Assembly: GCA_022577435.1 (NCBI GenBank)
Contig: JAKOON010000099.1
Coordinates: forward strand, 110,001 to 174,000
Length of the DNA: 64,000 nucleotides
Origin: Embiotoca jacksoni
Taxonomy: Eukaryota > Chordata > Actinopteri > Embiotocidae
Reading direction: 5' to 3'
In this document: positions 14,201 through 25,620 of the stretch, in pieces
How positions within the stretch are numbered: position 1 is the first letter of the stretch
Layout of the letters: each line of letters starts with the position of its first letter
Notes under the pieces: model-generated
The model's database searches: none
Told to the model about the DNA's origin: nothing
What the model saw: only the letters and a program-made list of their open reading frames with translations
Program-made: the position numbers and the translations under genes

Positions 14201-16527
14201 GAACACTTCAACTTAACATCTACTGCAGCAACCACCACCACCACCCGCTCACCACCACCCGCTCACCACCACCACCACCACCCGCTCACCACTACCACCT
14301 CACGCTCACCACCACCACCACCCGCTCACCACTACCACCTCACGCTCACCACCACCACCACCACCCGCTCACCACCCGCTCACCACCACCACCACCACCC
14401 GCTCACCACCACCACCACCACCCGCTCACCACTACCACCTCACGCTCACCACCACCACCACCCGCTCACCACTACCACCTCACGCTCACCACCACCACCA
14501 CCACCCGCTCACCACCCGCTCACCACCACCACCACCACACGCTAACGCTACCACCACCACCACCACCTCACCACCACCATCCGCTCACCGAGTAAATCTC
14601 GTAGATGCCCTTGCGCCCCTCGTCACACTCCCGTCGGACCCAGTGGCGGTTGAGGTAGGCGCAGATCCCGTTGAGGACCTTACTGGAGAAACGGTAGTCC
14701 TCCCACTGCTGGGTGTAAAACTTCAACACACACTCGTCCATCAGATCTTCGCCGTCCTGGACGCACCGGGAGAGGAAAAGAAGGATCAGAGTCTGCGACG
14801 CGTCCCGTCTCCAATAACATGCCGAAGACTTGGACTCACCTTGAGCAGGCTGGTCAGGTAGTTCTTCAGGAACTCCTTGAGGCGCTTGTAGAGCTCCAGG
14901 CCCACAAACTGAGCCCCGCCCGGAGTGCTGGACTTTTTGGAGGGCTTTGCTGGCGGCACGGAGCCCCTGCCCTGGCTGGACTGGTGGACGCTGGTACAAT
15001 AGTTATATACATGTCTGAGGGGAGGGGTCAAGGAGGGAACACACTTCACATCTACAGGAGAAACAAAACCTCTCAAATCACACCGGAGTCACCGATGAGC
15101 AGCGACGCCTCAAAACGCTCTGAAAGGCCGACGTGTCTCCGACAGACCGGGTTTTGAACCTCGTTTGAATCGGAGATGTTTGGTCGTTCCGGGAGGGATT
15201 ACAGCTCTCGAGCTGACCCTCGGGGAAACGACCACGGCGCTTACAGCTGGAAAATCATCGCTGTACTTTTACACTCACATCGTGCACCGTGGGAGTTTCA
15301 TGGAAGTCTGCTTATGTAACGCTGATTAAGAATATTTAAAGACGTGTACACTCACAGTTTTTTTTCCTAAGTAACACCACCTACTAACCATCTGACAACT
15401 TCCTCTCACACAGAAAACTCCCTTTGACTTACTAATTTGTGAAGTGGGTCAGTCATCATATGAAAGCAAAGTGAAGCATTTTGAAGCAGCGGTTTGTTTC
15501 CGGTCTTACGACCTGCCGGATCATCTGGACAAACGGCTGTAAAACGGGTTTTAAAGAGAAGGAAGTAACGAGCATCCGAAGCCTGTGAGTACACGGCAGC
15601 ACACACGGAGGACGGCTGCCGGGAAACATTTGCACAACAACTGTACTTCATTTTGAGCTTTTTAGGCGAAATCACGATTGTTTTAAGATCAGCTATCAGG
15701 GCAAACAAATCAATGAGTTAGTGTGGTTGATAATTAAAATATTAGTAATGTGACATATTCAGTGTTCTTTTTGCTGAACAGTTCACCAAAAATAACTTTT
15801 ACTGTCATAAAGATGTAAACAAAGTCAGAACCATGTGGCGACCAACAGTGACGTCATTCAGATCTCAGCTGTTGCCATCTTTGTTATTTTATGGAGCCAG
15901 ACGTGACCTTATTTGGACGCGCTGGGGCGACTGCTGCTACCCATGGCAGAAACCTGACTGCAACTGTCAATCAAACAGACATGCCCCCAAAAACACCACT
16001 TTATAAGTCATTCAAATCTAACTAATGAGGCATGAATTCAGAGAATGACATCAATTATTTACTTTGTAATTCATCAGAGAAGTGTAATGGGAGTCTGTGG
16101 AGCCTGCCCCCAGTGGCCCCTCGGTGGTATTGCACCGTAAGGCGCTCCCACACTGGCCTCACTTTTCAGACCAGGAGGCAACGTCCACTTTTATACACAG
16201 TTGGTCATTTGAAGCAGCGAGTTTTGCCTTTGAAACTACTGATTCACTAAAACTGTAAACACATTATTTTCCTACTGACTCGGTGACCGTTTTCCGCTTC
16301 AGAGAAATGTTTGCCAAAAAAAAAACATCCCCACAACATTGAAGCTGTTGCGTCGCAGCGACAACCCTCCCCGGAGCCTGAGGATACGTGTAGAGTTCCA
16401 TGTAGCGTGACTTGGCCATGCTTTGCCGCGTGTACACCTGCTGGATGCCAGCCCGCAGGTCGTCCCATATCTGGTCCAGGCCTATCTGCCTCAGTCCGTG
16501 GCTGTTCTGGGTCCTGTTCGAAGACAT
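7842..16527 (-). CDS. cul1: cul1, cullin-1 scaffold of SCF ubiquitin ligases (complete)
   Basis: CUL1 bridges SKP1/F-box substrate receptors and the RBX1 RING protein. Coding exons (minus): 16527-16388, 15014-14840, 14756-14589, 14161-14111, 13969-13879, 13228-13065, 12975-12813, 12186-12056, 11860-11753, 11642-11536, 10863-10815, 10655-10524, 10415-10298, 10071-9995, 9677-9559, 9198-9093, 9004-8957, 8589-8507, 8403-8298, 8170-8057 and 7922-7842. They join in frame to exactly 776 codons, the human length. Landmarks: MSSNRTQNSHGLRQIGLDQI start (SKP1-binding N-lobe), HWVRRECDEGRKGIYEIYS, the cullin-homology [20 protein letters not shown], and the C-terminal winged-helix with IVRIMKMRK, whose first Lys falls at residue 720 (NEDD8 site), ending DTYSYLA. 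The first ATG follows an in-frame open stretch of about 85 codons with no ATG, so this start is preferred. It is one of possibly two teleost cul1 copies. Confidence 0.97.
7999..8053. repeat. (TG)27 microsatellite in cul1, 3' of the neddylation exon
   Basis: A pure TG tract on the plus strand, so (CA)n in the cul1 pre-mRNA. It begins immediately after the donor of exon 8170-8057. Confidence 0.97.
8177..8238. repeat. (CA)n microsatellite in cul1, 5' of the neddylation exon
   Basis: A CA tract on the plus strand, so (UG)n in the cul1 pre-mRNA. It lies just before the acceptor of exon 8170-8057, and the last bases are interrupted (AAACAAACACACACC). It is complementary to the tract at 7999-8053. 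Confidence 0.97.
9205..9558 (-). repeat. Degenerate splice-donor-like minisatellite filling a cul1 intron
   Basis: This intron (9558-9199) is almost wholly a degenerate tandem repeat of about 21-25 bases. On the sense (minus) strand the unit is approximately CAGGTRRGARGGGGTGGAGC plus TTA or TCA. Roughly a dozen units are recognisable, several with perfect donor-like CAGGTAAGA, CAGGTGAGA or CAGGTAGGA. The first unit overlaps the real donor (CAG then GTATGC at 9559/9558). Confidence 0.85.
11170..11535. other. cul1 intron segment, no gene
   Basis: Part of the intron between exons 11642-11536 and 10863-10815 and adjoining sequence. A TTCCCCGACTTTCACGGACT-type stretch near 11200 looks like eroded fish repeat DNA, but I could not match a second copy in this window. 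Confidence 0.35.
12011..12048. repeat. Polypurine tract next to a cul1 donor
   Basis: (GGA)n, then a run of 14 A, then a run of 10 G, ending 8 bases from the donor of exon 12186-12056. In the cul1 transcript it reads as poly-C, poly-U and (UCC)n directly after the 5' splice site. Confidence 0.9.
14231..14588 (-). repeat. Minisatellite of CACC/CCGCTCACC units that begins at a cul1 splice donor
   Basis: About 355 bases of CCA triplets punctuated by CCGCTCACC or CACGCTCACC, in a higher-order pattern. On the sense (minus) strand the punctuation reads GGTGAGCGG, the same word as the real donor of exon 14756-14589 (TCG then GTGAGCGG). About 15 additional donor-like words follow the authentic one. 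One frame on the plus strand would encode a His/Pro/Thr-rich string, which I regard as an artefact. Confidence 0.9.
15015..16387 (-). other. cul1: cul1 intron after the start-codon exon
   Basis: A 1.4-kb intron between exons 16527-16388 and 15014-14840. It contains interspersed repeat R1 copy 3 (15834-16205) and otherwise has no open frame or repeat I can support. Confidence 0.8.
15834..16205. mobile_element. Interspersed repeat family R1, copy 3 (older, longer)
   Basis: It shares GTGACCTTATTTGGACGCGC, CTGTCAATCAAACAGACATG and CCCCCAAAAACA with copies 1 and 2. With copy 2 it also shares a downstream GGGAGTCTGTGGAGCC...GGTGGTATTGCA arm that copy 1 lacks. It is visibly more diverged than copies 1 and 2. 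It lies in a cul1 intron. Confidence 0.7.
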
Positions 16528-16821
16528 CGTGGAGCTCCTTTGTCCTCTCCTCTCTCCTCTCCGCTCCCTACCAGTGCCCTCCCTGTCCTGCTCCGGCGAG
16601 CGTGCTCCACCCGGCTCCTCTCCGCGGTTGATTTGGGTCCTGACTCGCTCTGCTCTCAGAGTCTGCAGTCCATCTGGCAGCGGCGGCGGCGGCGGCGGCA
16701 GCGGCACTTTCGGGGAGCTGGTCGTCGGTTGCGAGACGGGATGCGGTCCCACTCTGCACGCCTGGGTGGCGCTGTCTGCCACTCCTCCACCTAAAAGCTT
16801 CGTGACTCTTCACCAGATGAC
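16528..16821 (-). other. cul1: cul1 5' UTR portion of the start-codon exon
   Basis: A pyrimidine-rich acceptor (TTTTCCTCCGCAG, cut after 16822) precedes this exon. The sequence up to the ATG is GC-rich, contains (CCG)n at 16678-16698, and is open in the CUL1 frame for about 85 codons but has no in-frame ATG. It is interpreted as 5' UTR. Confidence 0.6.
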
Positions 16822-18557
16822 CTGCGGAGGAAAACGAAGTCGGATTAACGATCTTTTGATTCATCATTTCTAGAAAACAAGCTGCTTTTTCATCAGGATC
16901 AATAAAAAAACACAACAACCACCACCAGAGACGCCTCAGTGTCCACAGAGCTGCGTTAGAGCAGGTAGGTTACGTGGATTTATCTGCCGACAGCTGGCTC
17001 TGAGCCAGCAACACACGATCCTGACCAGAACCCGACGTCACTCAGCTAATGACAGATTAGTCCACTTGAACGCTTCCCTGCTTCCAGCCGAGGCGGTACC
17101 CGACCTCCCTCGGCTGCAACGCCGCTCCACGACTAACACGAGACGCCGCCCGGTATTCGCCGCGTCGCCGACGAGTCGGACGCGCCGACGACGCTCCTCT
17201 GGAAGCACGCGAACACAGAAGAGGAATCAGAAAAACAGCGGAAGCAGCGAGGACGGGCCGAGGAGGCCGGATCATTACAGATAACCGAGAGATCTCGAGG
17301 CTGTAATTTCACCCCTGCTGACGGGGACACCAGAAGGTAAACGAACGCCGGGCTGTGCAGCGTCGACATCTTTCAAGCCACACAGACAGAAGGAGAATGA
17401 GACGCGACCGCAGAAAGACAGAGAGGACAGAGACCGGGAGACGCCGCCTCCACGTCTGTAAACACAGGGACGTCTCACGAATCAACAACACAACCTCTGC
17501 AATATGACTCGTCTTTTCTTTTATATATATATGGACAAACTTCAGGTGTGAAATGTGCGAGTGGAGACGGGCAGAAAGGTGTAAATGTTCCCAGTAAACA
17601 GGAAGATCTGCATCCTTTGTGTTGTGAAAAAGCTGCATGCAGACATCTCTTTTCCCAAATACCCCTCATGGATTCATTTCATTCTGCTGCTGATTAATTA
17701 TTATTCAAGTAATGCAGCTGTGTTTTTTTCCTGGTCATTTATGGCCCCTGTAACAGTCCAAGCCTAATTATTAGTTAATAATACATCTTATGAAGAATTT
17801 ATTGTCCCTGAACACTGGATCATAAAACAAACTAAAATACATAAACAAACAAAAAAACACGAGGAGCAGAAATATGATGTAAATAACAACTTAAATCTGC
17901 AAAGAAACTACCGACAGTAACAGGAAACGATAATCAAAATGTTACGGTGGGTTGATTCTCCACTGATTAAACAAATTAAACCACAGCAGAAGAAAAGGCC
18001 GCAAAGAGATTAACGAGGAAAATGATGCGGAAACAGCAGAAATCGGATGTTTCTGTCAGTTTCTTCCAGCTGTTTTAATACAGATGAATGGAAATGATCT
18101 AATAACTGAGATCAGGCGATGATAGTAAACAGGCACGTCAACATCCTTCATCTGCCGAGTCAGACCGAGTCGAGGCAAAGCATGCAACTTGCATCTGAAT
18201 GCTCCGAAATTAATAAGAGATGCAACGACGGGTCGGACAGAAAACCTGTGAAACGCCGATGACACCGAAGGTCACCGAGGTTTCGGTCCGCCGGCGAGAC
18301 TAAACAAACCGTCCGAGGTCGTCACCTCGCCTGCTGGGAAATGTTTTCTGGCCCTTCTCAATCTTTTTAACACAAATATTTCTTGAGAACAATCACCATA
18401 AATAATTAAAAGCCCTTCGAAGGCAGAGATTAATGGGATGTCTTTGATTGGAAGCAACTGTAAAAGGGAGTTTAACGCTAAAGTTTAACGGCATGAACAT
18501 CAGCACACGTCCAGAGCAGTCTTCACCACAGCCTGTAGCTGCTGCTGTGTGCAGGCA

Positions 18558-18602
18558 GGAGGAAGAGGAGGAGGAGGAGGAGGAGGAGGAGGAGGAGGAG
18601 GG
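18558..18602. repeat. (GGA)n trinucleotide repeat
   Basis: About 15 GGA/GGAA units; the only notable feature between 17.3 and 19.7 kb. Confidence 0.9.
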
Positions 18603-19778
18603 TGGATGGGCAGAAACTGCTGTGTACATGTAGGCAGAGCTTCTATATTTAGGAGCAGTCATGAGGCCATGTCCGTCTCTGGCCATTCAGCTAGCGGAGC
18701 CGGAGACTCGGGCCGGTGGGAAGGAAGCCGAGTGACCCGCTCTGTTTACTTCCTGTCGGAGCCGCCGCCGGACGTCGAGCGGAGACTTGACGTCCGAGCG
18801 ACTTCAGCGACTAATCCTGCGCTGCTTTTAAAAGACGTGGGGAAACAAGAAGGCTGGAACTGGTTTGTTTTTTTAAACAAAGACAGTGGATGTCTGTGTG
18901 TTTGCGGCAGGTTGTTCGTGAGCCTCCAGAAAAAAAAAACGGAGCAAACAAAAGCATCATTATTCAGCTGTGCAGAAAACTGAAGATTATTACTTTTACA
19001 AAGAAAACTACTGTCAACATTTTTCAAAAGCTGAATGTGGTTTTGGTTAAATTCTTTGTTTTGCTTAATTGTCTACCAGCTAAATAAAATCACACACGAC
19101 ACAATAAAACCAGCAGATCCTCACACGTGAAGCTGCAGCGAGGAGATCAGACGTTTCTTGAAAGATGATTTAAGCGACTTGTCAAACGAGCTGTCAGTTA
19201 GTGTTTCTGTAGATTTGCTGACTAATGCAGCAAAACCGCAAACTCCACACAAAATGCCAAATAGTGCCACTGCTACTTAAATCCGGTCGAAAGGAACAAC
19301 GGCAGGTGGAGTACGATGTGAACGAAAAACATTAACATGAAAACAAATCGAGATGACCTCCTCAATTCTCGTTTTTCCTCGTCAACAGTCCAAAAAGTCA
19401 GATGGAGATGTGTTTTTCCGGAGCAGGAACAAAGTGTGACAGAATAAAAGCAAAAGAACCGGAATTTTTCAGCAGGTTTTTTTTTTTTTTTTTTTTTTTA
19501 CCACTTGTGGTTCTCCAAAGCAACACTGCAGGCAAACATGAGGAAGAGGAGCACCGAGGCCTTCGTCGTCCCCTCCACACCAACAAACTGACCACAGCAC
19601 TGCAGCTGTAACACAGAAACTACAATCTACAAGCCACTGATCAACCGGCTTTAAAGCACATGTGAAGAAGAAATCAAAATGTAAATAAAATTTGTATTAT
19701 TATCCAGTGGGGGCGTGTCCGCTGAAGGTGCTGAAACCCCGCCCACTTACTGGGACGGTGCCGCCGCTCTCGAGCAGC

Positions 19779-20250
19779 TCCGACCTGGAGAACAGACGCT
19801 CCGACCTGGAGAACAGACGCTCCGACCTGGAGAACAGACGCTCCGACCTGGAGAACAGACGCTCCGACCTGGAGAACAGACGCTCCGACCTGGAGAACAG
19901 ACGCTCCGTCCTGGAGAACAGACGCTCCGACCTGGAGAACAGACGCTCCGACCTGGAGAACAGACGCTCCGTCCTGGAGAACAGACGCTCCGACCTGGAG
20001 AACAGACGCTCCGACCTGGAGAACAGACGCTCCGTCCTGGAGAACAGACGCTCCGACCTGGAGAACAGACGCTCCGACCTGGAGAACAGACGCTCCGTCC
20101 TGGAGAACAGACGCTCCGACCTGGAGAACAGACGCTCCGACCTGGAGAACAGACGCTCCGACCTGGAGAACAGACGCTCCGACCTGGAGAACAGACGCTC
20201 CGACCTGGAGAACAGACGCTCCGACCTGGAGAACAGACGCTCCGTCCTGC
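19779..20250. repeat. 21-bp minisatellite, about 22 copies, highly homogeneous
   Basis: The unit is CTCCGACCTGGAGAACAGAC plus G (21 bp), repeated about 22 times with almost no change except a GAC-to-GTC variant. Variants are ordered: six plain units, then variant-plain-plain repeated (a 63-bp higher-order unit), then six plain and a final variant. Being a multiple of three, it leaves long open frames on both strands. One reads as a perfect heptad SDLENRR, the others TLRPGEQ and SVCSPGR. No promoter, splice support or homology is seen, so it is called a repeat. Confidence 0.95.
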
Positions 20251-20449
20251 AGTTTTAAAGGACGTGTTCAGACCTAAATTCATATTAAAATGGAAGGAGT
20301 GTAACAAAATGGGACTGGGCCATCTTCAAATAGAAAACACGAGTCTTTTTCGTGTTTCACTTTTAAACCGCGACAAAATCTTCATGAAGCTGAGACACGA
20401 CTTCGTACAAACACGTCCACCATTTTTTAAAGGTCCTTTTATTTCCGCG

Positions 20450-20930
20450 TGTTTATCTGCGACCGGACGCCGAGCCGGACCCGCTCCGGCCTCGTCTCCG
20501 GCATATCCTCGCTTAACTCGGGGAGCCAGCCCCACACCTGAGGTGCTCCGGCAGTTGCCATGGCAACTGGGGCAGACAATACCTCCGAGCGGCCATTGGA
20601 CTACAGAAGGCAGAGTGTTTCGGTCTCTCCGTCTCCTGCGCTCCTATTCAGCGGCGGTGAGAAAGGTGCCCTTCAGCGGCAGCACCGGGATCTCCGGTTT
20701 CAGGTTCCCACACCGGGCGGTACTGGATGTGCGCCGCTCCGGTATCTGACCTATAATCGGCTCCGCAGCTGCGCGGCCGGCGGGAACAGGATGTGGACGG
20801 CTTGCTGAGTGGCGGCCGTTTCTAGAAAGCTTGTTGTGAAACGGGAATCCGAATGACGCCTGGTCGTCAACAACGGCGCCGCGGACGGCACGTTCCTCCC
20901 TCAACGGCTGCGGCGAGGCGTCAGAGGTCA
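20450..20930. promoter_or_regulatory. CpG-rich block with a perfect X-box palindrome and a CCAAT box
   Basis: CpG-dense sequence without a recognisable coding exon. At 20552-20569 is the perfect 18-bp palindrome CAGTTGCCATGGCAACTG, whose core GTTGCC-AT-GGCAAC matches the RFX X-box consensus. An inverted CCAAT (ATTGG) lies about 30 bases further right. It looks like a promoter or enhancer, but no transcript is identifiable. Confidence 0.45.
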
Positions 20931-21184
20931 GAGGTCGCGGCTAATCAGGGAAACACTGGCCTCCGTGGGACTGGGTTACAGCTACAACACTGTAAACAAG
21001 TGTTTCTGATGAAGCTCCTTTGGACTTTAAATAACCCTAAAATTATAAATACATATTTGTTTAGACAATTCATAAACAACTATTTTGATAAGTGATTATG
21101 GGTTTAAATTTCTCCAGCAAAATGCTTCATATTTACAAGTTCCTGCTTCTCAGTGAGAGTTTTGGTGCTTTTTCTTATCATGTA

Positions 21185-21235
21185 AGATAAGATTCAACTT
21201 TATTAATCCCACAGTGGGGAAATTTGGTAATGTAG
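21185..21235. mobile_element. Fragment of a fish retroelement terminus
   Basis: AACTTTATTAATCCCACAGT followed by GGGGAAATTT is the TTTATTAATCCC...GGGGAAATT type of terminus widespread in fish interspersed repeats. Only about 50 bases are recognisable. Confidence 0.45.
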
Positions 21236-22177
21236 TGTAGCAACAAATTAAATATCTTTTGTTTTGGTTGGATGATGGACACCAATGTGAAAGCATCATG
21301 TCAGACTTTAGAAATCATAAAGCAAAATGTTTCACTGTTTGCTGACATTTCAGAGCCACAAAGATTAACAGACAATAATCAGTAGATCAATCAGTGATGG
21401 AAACATTAGTTGGTCGCAGCTTCAACGATCCAAAACCTCAGCTCGTCCTCTGTGCAGAAAGTGACCTCATTAAGCAATAAGGTGCATTTTAACGGCGGAG
21501 CATCGGCTCGGTTCGGAGCTCCGCGGCCGTCCCTGACCTCACATTAATGATTTAAAGCAGCCAGGTTTGCAGACTTTAAACGTTGTTGGGGGGGTGGGGG
21601 GTGGGGGGGGCGCACTGGTTCTCTGTATCTGCACATGAATCCTGACCTCAAGTATTGGGAAAGAAAAACGGGGCTCGGGAGCATCTATCAGTGAAATTGT
21701 TTCCATATTTATTCCTGTTTTTCAGCAAATATTAAAAAAAACCAATTCAGCGTTTACGTGACTAATGTCGCCTGAGGGGCGACACAGCAAACGTTAAAAA
21801 GGCTGCTTTCTACACTACGGTGGAAGGAGCAAATGGAAAACTCAAAACAAGATTCTGAATCGCAACAAAGTGCCACCGCTGCCGAAAACAAACAACAACA
21901 ACAACAACAACTATCATTTAGAAAAACGCTCTCCGTGGCGAGATGGAGGAAACAAAGTGCAGGTAACCTGAAATCTGCTTCCAACAGTGGGAGACAACGG
22001 TTTGAATGGTTCAGTGTTCCTCCACAGTAATGAGTCCTCAACCTGCTGGCAGCAGAACCTCCACACTTCATCATATCAGCCCGTCCAGGTGATGACGGCC
22101 CAACTGCAGCAGGTATTACTACCACTCACCTCGTCCAGTGAGAGAGGGATTTGCTGAAAGGGGAAGGATGCAGTGGT

Positions 22178-22696
22178 GGAGAGAGAGAGGGAGGGAGGGA
22201 GGGAAGGAGGGAGGGAAGGAGGGAGAGAGACAGAGGGAGACAGAGGGAGACAGAGGGAGAGAGGGGGAGAGAGGGGGGGGAGAAGGAGAGAGAGGGAGAG
22301 AGACAGAGGGAGACAGAGGGAGAGAGAGGGAGAGAGGGGGGAGGGAGGGAGAGAGAGGGAGAGAGGGGGAGAGACGGGGGGGGAAGAAGGAGAGAGAGGG
22401 AGAGAGACAGAGGGAGACAGAGGGAGAGAGGGAGAGGGAGGGAGAGAGGGGGGGGAGAAGGAGAGAGAGGGAGGGAGACAGAGGGAGACAGAGGGAGAGG
22501 GAGGGAGAGAGGGGGAGAGAGGGGGGGGAGAAGGAGAGAGAGGGAGGGAGACAGAGGGAGACAGAGGGAGAGAGGGAGAGGGAGGGAGAGAGGGGGGGGA
22601 GAAGGAGAGAGAGGGAGGGAGACAGAGGGAGACAGAGGGAGAAGGAGGGAGAGAGGGAGAGAGGGGGGGGGGGGAAGGAAGAAAGAGGGAGAGAGA
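22178..22696. repeat. GA-rich (polypurine) tandem array with higher-order structure
   Basis: About 520 bases of GGGAGAGA, GGGAGACAGA and GGGGGGGAGAAGGAGAGA words arranged in roughly 100-base higher-order units. Strand asymmetry is almost complete (pyrimidines appear essentially only as C in GACAG). The very long open frames in all phases are by-products of this composition. Confidence 0.95.
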
Positions 22697-22809
22697 GGCG
22701 CTCCTGGGAAAAAAGCTCAGCTGGGTAAATGAGATTACCGTGTTCACCGTGTGTCCCGGCCAGACTCAACAACCTAATACCCGACATGTAACCACACAAA
22801 CAATGCAAA

Positions 22810-22929
<120 letters not shown>

Positions 22930-24512
22930 CAGCACCTGCCTTCATGCTGCCGACACACCGACACGTCCAGGATCTCCTTCTGGTGAAAACACGGAGCTCC
23001 GCCGGTGACTCATGCGGGCGGCGAAGCTTCAGCTGCCGAGTGTTTTCTTTCACAACGCTCGCGAAGGTGCGTTCGTGTCCGCGGACCCGTCGATGTGCCA
23101 GGTGAGGATATTTCATTAACGTAAGCAGCTTTTGATTTCTGCCGCTCTGCTCGGCATTCGGAGGAGCAGCCGCGGCGACACCGACGGCCCCCTTTAGATT
23201 GACTTTGCAATCAGCGCCCGGAGCGCCGTCACTTCACGCCGCCTCGCACATATTAAACAGAACCAACCAGCACGGGTCACACGGGGTAAAAGTTGGAGGG
23301 TGGGACGGCTCTTCAGGAGTGAAATGACTTCTCTGCTTGTTTTGAACCGTTATCATCAAGCAAACTGCTTCCGATGATAACGGCGTGTTTACATACTGCT
23401 GCTTTCCTAATAGCGCCGCACCAGACGGCGCTCTCGTCATTTTACTTGGCCGAACGCTGATTTCAGTTGTGCTTTCCAGCGGGATGCTGAGCAGAGAGCA
23501 GATCAGTCAACTAAACCCAGCGTGTGAGAGTGAGCTGTTGCGAAAGGGCATATCGGGTGCAGCACATGCTCCGCGCAGGATAAACATCCCTGCAGAAACA
23601 GCCTGAAATAGATGTTTCCCAATTATGTAATATCATAGGTTCCTGTCGGAGCCCCAGAACGAGGAATATTTAAATGCAACACACAAACACACGAAGCTGC
23701 GGAGAGGAGACGGCCGGCGGGACGCGGGACAAACACGCTTCTCCTCGGACTGACAATTTCCACAAGATATGACGGAGCAGATGTCGGAGAGCAGTTTGGG
23801 CGATGTGCCTCGAAGCAACCGCGTATCTGAGGACGGATCGGCCCGCAGCTGTTCTATCGAGGTACATCCCATAATAAATGTTCTACACTCATCTCAACGA
23901 AGTCCTTCTGCCACCTTATGGTCTGTAAAAAAACACACCAATCCTGCCACTCAATCAGGACGTCCCTACGTGTGATCATTCCTCATCATTCAGTATAAAC
24001 ACTGAAGGAAGCCGGGCCTCCTCATGCCGACACAAACCTAAACTCCCAATAAAGATCAGAAGAAGAAGCAAAGGTCAATCAGATGAACAAATTCACATTT
24101 TCCATCCTTGAATTTTCCTCAGGTTTCCAGGATTATTATAAAAAAGGAACAAGTGATCAAATAAATGTGTTTCTTTAAAGCTTCTAAACAAAAAACAGAA
24201 AAGTCTGCTTGTGCTCCTCCATGACTGTGGACCAATGCTACAAGGAAATACCTGGTGTTTAACTTTATAAAATGGCTGTATATTTCCACCAGGATTATAC
24301 ATTATCATCAACCTCAACAAATGTATTAAAACAAATCTAACTTAAAACATTTGATGTAAAAACGGCACCTTGTCATCTTAAAAAGCTCCACAACTTTCTC
24401 CACGTCTTGTTCACCATTACTGACTACATATATATATAAATATATAAATCAGAGTATATTGTTGAAAAACAGGTAACCTGTCGTGAGTGCAGGACTGGTG
24501 AACTCTACAGCT

Positions 24513-24560
24513 GTCCCAGAGTCTGTCCCAGAGTCTGTCCCAGAGTCTGTCCCAGAGTCT
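24513..24560. repeat. 12-bp tandem repeat, four copies
   Basis: Four exact copies of GTCCCAGAGTCT. Confidence 0.95.
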
Positions 24561-25348
24561 CCGTCCTCTTGTCCCGTCTCACCTCCCAGGACCCTGAACC
24601 CAGCGTGTTTCTGACCAGCTGATGACAGACAGCTGTGTGACGGCAGATTGTCATTTCACAGGAGAAAAGTCAACAAACACACAACTGTGTTGTTGTTTAG
24701 CTCCAGCAGACCGACTCTGATCGACAACCAGTCAGACATCAGAGACTTTCAGAGACTTCCACATATCTGCAGGCAGGAAACGAGTGTTTTCACCCAGCTG
24801 GGAGCTCCTGTGTCGGGTTCAACCCTTCCCGGCAGAGGGCCGGTCCGGTCCCGCCGGAGGGACCAGCTGTCGACAGCTCGATCAGCACCACCGGAACCAC
24901 CTCGGAACCACCGTGACGCTCAACGTGAAGAGCTCGTTCAAACGTTTGCTGTCGATCAGCGCCTCGACGGACTCCGTCGCTGCTACGCAGTACCGCTAGC
25001 TAGCTGCCCCTTAGCTTCTGCTAGCCGCGTTAGCTTGTCAGTTAGCCGCTGGGTGGGCTAGCTTTAAATCAAAGTCGAGCCTCGGGTCGCTTCACGTCTT
25101 CGAACCGCTCTGATTGCGGTGTCCGGGACGGACTTTCAGACCCGCGACGTGTTCCCCGCCGAGCCGGCCGCAGCGCTCCGGACGGCTCGGTGTAAAATGG
25201 CAGCCGAGCTGCTCAATAATGAGTCAGGGAAACAGTCCGCTAGCCGACGAGCGTTAGCCGAGCTAGCGCTGAGCTACATTGATCGACAGGAGAAAAGAGC
25301 GCCACCGGCCGCGTTCACCCGCTCCGGGACATCGACGCGGGTTCTTAC

Positions 25349-25620
25349 CATTGTAAGGCCGTCGCTGTCACTGTGCGGTCGTCGTGGTTGTGGATGTCGG
25401 GGCCCAGAGCCGCTCTCCTCCGCCGTCTCTCTGTGTTTGCTGTCCGTTGCTAACTGCGACCGCTCCGCTGCTTCGTTCGCACAAAGATCAGCTCAGCAGC
25501 ACACGATCACGGTGCCTTCACGGACCCTCGGACAACACGGGCGTCACAACAGACGGTCCACACGAGCCGGCGGACACACCGACCGGGCCGGGGCCGGGCG
25601 AAATGTTTCGAGTCAGAGTT
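25349..25620 (-). other. cul1: Candidate cul1 non-coding first exon in a CpG island
   Basis: The minus strand reads GCCTTACAATG then GTAAGAACCC, a near-consensus donor at 25349/25348, inside a CpG island (about 24,830-25,620) rich in GCTAGC and GTTAGC words. The next usable downstream acceptor is that of the cul1 start-codon exon at 16821. A plus-strand open frame starting at the ATG near 25197 also exists here but resembles nothing I know. Confidence 0.4.

Noticed and set aside
14197..14595. A His/Pro/Thr-rich plus-strand open frame
   Set aside because: It is the antisense of a cul1 intronic minisatellite.
19715..20749. A 344-codon plus-strand open frame over the 21-bp array and the CpG block
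   Set aside because: It exists because the repeat unit is a multiple of three and stop-free. There is no splice support, no recognisable domain, and the other frames are equally open.
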